Source of the DNA: Comamonadaceae bacterium UBA4962
GTDB lineage: Bacteria; Pseudomonadota; Gammaproteobacteria; Burkholderiales; Burkholderiaceae_C
Reading direction: 5' to 3'
DNA: 64,000 bases
Assembly (NCBI GenBank): GCA_002397315.1
Contig: DHAE01000003.1
Span: 124,001 to 188,000, forward strand
A program made the position numbers and the translations under genes. Position 1 is the stretch's first letter. Each line of letters begins with the position of its first letter. Below the pieces are notes generated by a model. That model worked only from the letters and a program-made list of their open reading frames with translations, did no database searches and was not told where the DNA came from. Shown one piece after another: positions 59,149 through 64,000 of the stretch.

Positions 59149-60254
59149 AGAACGCGCTACACCCCGCAGCCGGCATGAGCGCTGCCGCGCAGGCCGTTCC
59201 AGTGCACGGCGGGCCCGATGCCCTGGGCGTGCCGCTGCATGATTTCTCCACCAACGCGAACGCCTGCGGCCCGTGCCCGATCGCGCTCGCTGCCGTGCGC
59301 GCGGCCGATGCCGTCCGCTACCCGGATCCGGCCTACACCGCGTTGCGCGAGGCGCTGGGCGCGTGGCACGGCGTGCCGCCCGACCGCATCGTGCCGGCCG
59401 CGAGCGCGAGCGAATTCATCCACCGCATCACTGCCTGGGCCGCGCGGCAGCGTGCGGCCGGCGTGGTGCTGCCTGCGCATGCGTATGGCGACTATGCGCA
59501 GGCGGCCGCGGCCTGGGGCCTGCCGGTGCTGCCGGCATCGGCGGTGTCTTCCGGGGCGCCATTCCCTTTGCTGCTGCACTGGGCCTGCGAGCCTTCGAGC
59601 CCGCTCGGCACGGCCGATCCGGCGCTGGATGCATGGCACGCGGAAGACGCCGCCGCCGCCACGGGCGCGACCGCGACCGTGGACCGTGCCCTGCGCGTGA
59701 TTGACTGCGCCTATGCGCCGCTGTGCCTGGAGCCGGCGGGCCCGGGACGCCACGGGTCTGCACTACCGCCGAGCGCCTGGCAGCTCTGGACGCCCAACAA
59801 GGCCCTCGGCCTCACGGGCGTGCGTGGCGCCTATGCGATCGCGCCGGAGCATGCGCGGCCGGCAGACGCCGCGGCACTGCGGTCGCTCGCGCCTTCCTGG
59901 CCCATCGGCGCGCACGGCGTGGCGATGCTGACGGCCTGGGTGGATCCTGCCGTGCAGGCATGGCTCGCCGGATCGCTGGAGGCGCTGCGCGACTGGAAGG
60001 CGCAGGTGTTGCAAACGTGCGAGGCCATGGCCTGGGCGGTGTACCCGGGAAGCCAGGCCAACTACCTGGTCGCGCGTCCACCCGTGGCCCACCTGGCGCA
60101 GCACCTGCAGGATCTGCGAGCGCAGGGCATCAAGCTGCGTGACTGTGCATCCTTCGGGTTGCCCGGCCACGTGCGCCTGGGCGTGCTGCCGCCGGTCTCG
60201 GTGGCGGCGCTGCGGGAGGCGTGGGAGTCATGCGCGCGGCCCGCGCCCGCATGA
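59145..60254 (+). CDS. cobC: Threonine-phosphate decarboxylase-like PLP enzyme
   Basis: The 369-residue fold-type I PLP enzyme has DFSTNANACGPCP near the N-terminus, the DCAYAPLCLEP segment for the cofactor, and the Schiff-base lysine in LWTPNKALGLTGVRGAYAIA. VRLGVLPPVSVAALREAW closes it. By family it makes aminopropanol phosphate for the nucleotide loop (Salmonella CobD, Pseudomonas CobC). It follows the cbiB-type gene with an ATGA overlap, the natural partner order. Confidence 0.9.
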   Translation: MKNALHPAAGMSAAAQAVPVHGGPDALGVPLHDFSTNANACGPCPIALAAVRAADAVRYPDPAYTALREALGAWHGVPPDRIVPAASASEFIHRITAWAARQRAAGVVLPAHAYGDYAQAAAAWGLPVLPASAVSSGAPFPLLLHWACEPSSPLGTADPALDAWHAEDAAAATGATATVDRALRVIDCAYAPLCLEPAGPGRHGSALPPSAWQLWTPNKALGLTGVRGAYAIAPEHARPADAAALRSLAPSWPIGAHGVAMLTAWVDPAVQAWLAGSLEALRDWKAQVLQTCEAMAWAVYPGSQANYLVARPPVAHLAQHLQDLRAQGIKLRDCASFGLPGHVRLGVLPPVSVAALREAWESCARPAPA

Positions 60255-60366
60255 GCCGCGCGCCGCGCTCCGCCGGTGCCGTGGGGGCGCAAGAAGCGCC
60301 AGGTGCCGCTACCATGCCGCCTTCCCGCATCCCGCGGTCCCTTGTCTTTTCCTACGGAGCCCTACC

Positions 60367-61152
60367 GTGCGTTCCATCACCGTGAGCCGCTACGTGACGC
60401 CCCTGCGCGAAGGCGGATCGATGCCCGCCGTCGTCGAAGGCGACGACCTGGGCGTCTACGTCCTCAAGTTCCGCGGGGCCGGGCAGGGCGTGCGCGCCCT
60501 CATGGCCGAGATCATCGCGGGCGGCATCGCGCGCGCGCTGGACCTGCCCGTGCCCGAGATCGTGCTCGCGCAGCTCGACCCCGCGCTCGCGCAGACCGAG
60601 CCCGATCCCGAGATCCAGGACCTGGTGCGCGCGAGCGCCGGTCTCAATGTGGCCCTCGATTACCTCTCGGGCGCCGTCAACTTCGATCCCGCGGTGGACC
60701 GCGTCACGCCCGATTTCGCGTCGCGCCTCGTCTGGTTCGATGCGCTCGTGGGCAACGTGGACCGCACCGCGCGCAACACCAACCTGCTGATGTGGCACCG
60801 CAACCCCTGGCTCATCGACCATGGCGCCGCGCTCACCTTCCACCACGCGTGGAACGGCACCGCCGCGCAGCCCGCCAAACCCTTCGCCCCGATCGCCGAC
60901 CACGTGCTGCTGCCGCAGGCCACGCGGCTCGCGGAGGTGGACGCGGGCCTGGCGGAGCGCCTCACGCCCCGGTGCCTGCAGGCCGTGCTGGCCGACGTGC
61001 CCGATGAGTTCCTCGCCCTGGCCGGCGCGGAGCACACGGAAGGACCTTTGGCCGCGCCAGCGTCGCACCGGCAGGCCTACGTGGACTATTTCCTGGCGCG
61101 GCTCGCGGGCCGCCAGGCCTGGCTGCAGGGAGCGATCGATGCACGCGGCTGA
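60367..61152 (+). CDS. HipA-like kinase family protein
   Basis: A 261-residue protein with a HipA-like kinase core and no HipA N-terminal domain. YVLKFRGAGQG holds a candidate ATP lysine (K34). VGNVDRTARNTNLL (D132, N137) matches the catalytic loop, and LIDHGAALTFH (D151) the metal-binding DFG-like step. It starts at GTG 60367 with CGGAG upstream. It overlaps the DUF3037 gene by 14 bases. No HipB-like antitoxin with a helix-turn-helix is nearby. Its substrate is unknown. It interrupts the run of B12 genes and shows no composition unlike its neighbours. Confidence 0.82.
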   Translation: MRSITVSRYVTPLREGGSMPAVVEGDDLGVYVLKFRGAGQGVRALMAEIIAGGIARALDLPVPEIVLAQLDPALAQTEPDPEIQDLVRASAGLNVALDYLSGAVNFDPAVDRVTPDFASRLVWFDALVGNVDRTARNTNLLMWHRNPWLIDHGAALTFHHAWNGTAAQPAKPFAPIADHVLLPQATRLAEVDAGLAERLTPRCLQAVLADVPDEFLALAGAEHTEGPLAAPASHRQAYVDYFLARLAGRQAWLQGAIDARG

Positions 61153-61525
61153 CGTCTACGACTACGCGATCGTGCGCGTCGTGCCGCGCGTGGAGCGCGA
61201 GGAATTCATCAACGCCGGCGTGATCCTGTCGTGCCAGCGCACGGGCTTTCTGCAGGCGGCCATGGCGCTGGACACGCCGCGGCTGCTCGCGCTCGATCCC
61301 GATGCCGACGTGGAGACGGTGCGCCGCCACCTCGGCGCGATCGTCGCGATCTGCGCGGGCGACCCCGGCTGCGGCCCGATCGCCGCGCTGCCGTACCGGG
61401 CACGCTTCCACTGGCTCACGGCCCGCCGCAGCGCCATCATCCAGACCTCGCCTGTCCACACCGGCCGCTGCAGCGACGCAGCCGCCGCGCTCGACCACAT
61501 CATGGACCGCATGGTCCGGCGCTGA
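61139..61525 (+). CDS. DUF3037 family protein
   Basis: The 128-residue protein opens YDYAIVRVVPRVEREEFINA and GVILSCQRTGFLQAAMAL, the DUF3037 pattern. Later it has LPYRARFHWLTARRSAIIQT and SPVHTGRCSDAAAALDHIMD, with arginines and a histidine that could form a nucleotide or RNA site. No membrane segment or signal is present. DUF3037 has no assigned function. Overlap with the HipA-like kinase gene and the shared orientation suggest the two act together. Confidence 0.85.
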   Translation: MHAADVYDYAIVRVVPRVEREEFINAGVILSCQRTGFLQAAMALDTPRLLALDPDADVETVRRHLGAIVAICAGDPGCGPIAALPYRARFHWLTARRSAIIQTSPVHTGRCSDAAAALDHIMDRMVRR

Positions 61526-61742
61526 GCCGGCCACGGCCGAGGCAGAGGGGTTGCCTGCCGGTCCATCCATGGAAAGCGGCGACGGTCCAGCAACGTTGGA
61601 TGCGGAGAGGGACGGGCGAGCAGCACGGCATGCGGGATGCCGGCTGACATGCGGACGGCGCCCCGGGCGGGGCGTCCACCACCGGGCCGGGCGAAAGAAT
61701 CGGGGACCGAATCCTCCGTTCATTCCCCCGCAAGGAACTCCC

Positions 61743-62537
61743 ATGGCCTCCTCCCCCAGCCCATCCACCCCATCGCAGCGCTTCGCCGGCAAGGTCGTCA
61801 TCGTCACGGGCGCAGGCTCCGGCATCGGCGCGGCCACCGCGCGCCGCTTCTCGCAGGAAGGCGCCATGGTCGCGATCGCCGACCTGAGCGACGAGAAGCT
61901 CGCCGCCACCCGGGCCGACCTGCCGTCCGACCGCACGCTCGTGCAGCCCGCCGACGTTTCGCTGTTCGATGAAGTCCAGGCCCTGGTCGATGCCACGGTC
62001 GAGCGCTTCGGCCGGCTCGACGTGATCGTCAACAACGCCGGCATCGCCGTGCAGGGCAAGGTCACCGAAGCGAGCCTGGAAGACTGGCACCGCATCCTCG
62101 CGACCAACGTCTCGGGCGTCTTCCACGGCGCGCGCGCCGCCATGCCGCACCTGATCGAATCCAAGGGCTGCATCGTCAACACCTCGTCCGTCTCGGGCCT
62201 GGGCGGCGACTGGGACATGAGCTTCTACAACACCTCCAAGGGTGCCGTCTCGAACCTGACGCGCGCGCTGGCGCTGGACCATGGCAAGGACGGCGTGCGC
62301 GTGAACGCGGTCGCGCCCAGCCTCACCTTCACGGGCATGACGGAAGACATCAAGAGCGACCCCGAGCTGCTCGCCAAGTTCGCCGAGCGCATCCCGCTGG
62401 GCCGCGGTGCCGAGCCCGAGGAGATCGCCTCCGTGATCGCCTTCCTGGCGAGCGAGGACGCGGGCTTCGTCACCGGCGTGGTGCTGCCGGTGGACGGGGG
62501 CGTGTCGGCATCGAACGGGCAGCCGCCGCAGGGCTGA
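61743..62537 (+). CDS. Short-chain dehydrogenase/reductase (SDR)
   Basis: The 264-residue classical SDR has the NAD(P) motif TGAGSGIGAATARRF, the structural VNNAGIAV, the catalytic serine in NTSSVSGLGG, and Tyr/Lys in SFYNTSKGAVSNLTRAL. LASEDAGFVTGVVLPVDGG is the usual ending. An acidic residue (ADLSDEK) at the end of the second strand favours NAD over NADP. Substrate unknown. It stands alone with 217 and 271 bases of flanking DNA and no clear link to the B12 genes. Confidence 0.92.
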   Translation: MASSPSPSTPSQRFAGKVVIVTGAGSGIGAATARRFSQEGAMVAIADLSDEKLAATRADLPSDRTLVQPADVSLFDEVQALVDATVERFGRLDVIVNNAGIAVQGKVTEASLEDWHRILATNVSGVFHGARAAMPHLIESKGCIVNTSSVSGLGGDWDMSFYNTSKGAVSNLTRALALDHGKDGVRVNAVAPSLTFTGMTEDIKSDPELLAKFAERIPLGRGAEPEEIASVIAFLASEDAGFVTGVVLPVDGGVSASNGQPPQG

Positions 62538-62808
62538 GCACCCGCCGCGTCGAGGGGCCTGGGGCTGGCCAGCGGCACGCAGCGGTCCGCGGGCGGATCC
62601 GGTACCGCAGGGCAGGGGACAATAGGCAACCAGCGCGATCCGGGCGGGCCATCCGCCGGGACGCGTGCCTGCCGTCCCCTTCCCGCTGTGCCGTGATCCC
62701 CACCTTCCACCTTTTCCGCAACGCGTCCGGATGGCACGTCCGTGCCGCACGGGCCGTGCATCGCCCATCTTCAGTCCACCGGCTTTCACATACCGTGCAG
62801 GAGGTGGC

Positions 62809-64000
62809 ATGACCGCCCGCTGCATCATGGTCCTCGGCACCTCCAGCGGCGCCGGCAAGAGCTGGCTCGCCACGGCCCTGTGCCGCTGGTTCAGCGACCA
62901 GGGCCTGCGCGTCGCGCCGTTCAAGGCGCAGAACATGAGCAACAACGCGCGCGTAGTGGCCGCGCCCGGCGGGGGCCTGGGCGAGATCGGCAGCGCGCAG
63001 TACTTCCAGGCGCTCGCCGCGCGCGCCGAGCCCGAGGTGCGCATGAACCCGCTGCTGCTCAAGCCCGAGGCGGACACGCGCAGCCAGGTGGTGCTGATGG
63101 GACAGGTGAGCGACGAGCTCACGCGCATGCCCTGGCGCGGCCGCAGCACGCATGTCTGGCCGCACGTGGCCGCCGCGCTCGATGCGCTGCGGGCCGAGAA
63201 CGACGTGGTGGTGATCGAAGGCGCGGGCTCGCCGGCCGAGATCAACCTGCACGCGAGCGACATCGTCAACATGCGCGTGGCCCGGCATGCCGGCGCGCAC
63301 TGCCTGCTGGTGACCGACATCGACCGCGGCGGCGCGTTCGCGCACCTCTACGGCACCTGGGCGCTGCTGCCCGAGACCGAGCGCGCCCTGATCCAGGGCT
63401 TCGTGCTCAACAAGTTCCGCGGCGACGCCGCGCTGCTGGCACCCGCGCCCGAGATGCTGCGCGAGCGCACCGGCGTGCCCACCGTGGCCACCATCCCCAT
63501 GCAGTGGCGCCACGGCCTGCCGGAGGAAGACGGCGTGTTCGACGATGCGGGCCACGTGCGCGCGGGGGCGGGCGGGGCGGTGCACACCACGGTGGCGGTC
63601 ATCGCCTATCCGCGCATCAGCAACCTCGACGAATTCCAGCCGCTCAAGAGCGTGCCGGGCCTGCGCCTCGTCTGGGCGCGCAGCCCCGCCGAAGTGGCCG
63701 GGGCCGACTGGATCGTGCTGCCCGGCTCCAAGGCCACCGCCGCCGACCTCGCCTGGCTGCGCACCCAGGGCCTGGACGCCGCCATCGCGGCCCACGCCGC
63801 GCGCGGCGGCCGCGTGCTCGGCATCTGCGGCGGCCTGCAGATGCTCGGCGAGGCGCTGATCGACACCCACGGGGTGGACGGCAACGCGCCCGGCCTCGGC
63901 CTGCTGCCGCTGGTCACCGCCTTCGAACCGGCCAAGACCGTGCGCCGCACGCGTACCGATTTCGGCACGCTGCAGGGCGCCTGGTGCGCGCTCTCGGGCA
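62809..64000 (+). CDS. cobQ: Cobyric acid synthase, 5' part (cut by the window edge)
   Basis: About 397 residues are present. The N-terminal ATPase domain has GTSSGAGKSWLATALCRWF, FKAQNMSNNARV and the QVVLMGQVSDELTRMPWRGR segment, then VVIEGAGSPAEINL and VTDIDRGGAFAHLYGT. The amidotransferase part has VLPGSKATAADLAWLRTQG and the catalytic cysteine in ILGICGGLQMLG-like sequence (VLGICGGLQML). It amidates side chains b, d, e and g. GCAGGAGGTGG precedes the ATG at 62809. The final part, with the amidotransferase histidine, is outside. Confidence 0.95.
   Translation, partial: MTARCIMVLGTSSGAGKSWLATALCRWFSDQGLRVAPFKAQNMSNNARVVAAPGGGLGEIGSAQYFQALAARAEPEVRMNPLLLKPEADTRSQVVLMGQVSDELTRMPWRGRSTHVWPHVAAALDALRAENDVVVIEGAGSPAEINLHASDIVNMRVARHAGAHCLLVTDIDRGGAFAHLYGTWALLPETERALIQGFVLNKFRGDAALLAPAPEMLRERTGVPTVATIPMQWRHGLPEEDGVFDDAGHVRAGAGGAVHTTVAVIAYPRISNLDEFQPLKSVPGLRLVWARSPAEVAGADWIVLPGSKATAADLAWLRTQGLDAAIAAHAARGGRVLGICGGLQMLGEALIDTHGVDGNAPGLGLLPLVTAFEPAKTVRRTRTDFGTLQGAWCALSG

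Noticed and set aside
60367..61525. Classical hipBA toxin-antitoxin module
   Set aside because: The kinase lacks the HipA N-terminal domain and the partner is DUF3037 downstream, not a helix-turn-helix HipB upstream. It is kept as an open finding instead.
62538..62808. A second cobalamin riboswitch before cobQ
   Set aside because: No B12 box (AGCCCGGATACCGGCC-like) and no CCCGCAACGGT segment are present; the region only offers a ribosome-binding site.
1..64000. CRISPR arrays, tRNA or rRNA genes, insertion sequences, prophage
   Set aside because: Reading both strands showed no spaced direct repeats, no tRNA cloverleaf or CCA-type end, no transposase or integrase, and no composition break.

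Overview
This window looks like chromosomal DNA from a GC-rich, respiratory betaproteobacterium of the family Comamonadaceae, most likely near Acidovorax/Paracidovorax. That assignment is inference from the gene set: a Bug-family receptor, a small Trp-rich protein, the zapA-6S RNA linkage, a ccoNOQP-ccoG-fnr-hemN block, and a Comamonadaceae-like intergenic repeat seen twice. I see no rRNA, tRNA, CRISPR array, insertion sequence or prophage. Almost every base belongs to ordinary chromosomal genes with uniform composition.

Left part (1-19,700). A truncated BaeS-like sensor kinase and a small secreted protein come first. They are followed by an orphan polar amino acid binding protein coupled to a class V aminotransferase, with a divergent LysR regulator and a good T-N11-A operator between them. 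Next is a complete proVWX glycine betaine importer, with a long leader holding two matching palindromes. Then come a UPF0114 membrane protein, acetyl-CoA synthetase, a LapA-like protein, a small cytochrome c, a Trp-rich protein, ilvD, a bacterioferritin lacking the usual haem methionine, a Fur-box siderophore receptor, and lgt.

Middle part (19,700-32,850). A malonate utilisation cluster (GntR regulator, malonyl-CoA decarboxylase, Bug receptor, crotonase, malonyl-CoA synthetase) has a perfect 14-bp palindrome upstream of the regulator. It is followed by a LysR gene interrupted by an in-frame amber codon. Divergent from that gene is an operon of an amidohydrolase with a full branched-chain-type ABC importer (livKHMGF).

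Microaerobic respiration block (32,845-44,930). uspA, ccoI, ccoS, ccoN, ccoO, ccoQ, ccoP, ccoG, ccoH, a small membrane protein, fnr, hemN and a SafE/UreH-like transporter lie together. Three boxes of the form TTGAC-N4-GTCAA lie in front of uspA/ccoI, ccoN and hemN, so the block reads as an FNR regulon carrying its own regulator.

Signalling and division (44,930-49,410). An HD-GYP protein is translationally coupled to a PAS-PAS-GGDEF-EAL protein. On the other strand lie a small coiled-coil gene, zapA, and a 6S RNA with its own promoter and terminator.

Cobalamin island (49,518-64,000). A cobalamin riboswitch precedes btuB, cobB, cobU, btuF, btuC and btuD, six genes chained by short overlaps. 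A terminator-like hairpin then separates cobO, bluB, cobD(cbiB) and cobC. Inserted before cobQ (cut by the window edge) are a HipA-like kinase overlapping a DUF3037 gene, and an SDR oxidoreductase. Together the B12 genes cover uptake plus the late steps: a,c-diamide and cobyric acid amidation, adenosylation, aminopropanol arm, nucleotide activation and lower-ligand synthesis. No corrin-ring methylases are seen here. The HipA-like/DUF3037 pair is the least explained part of the window.
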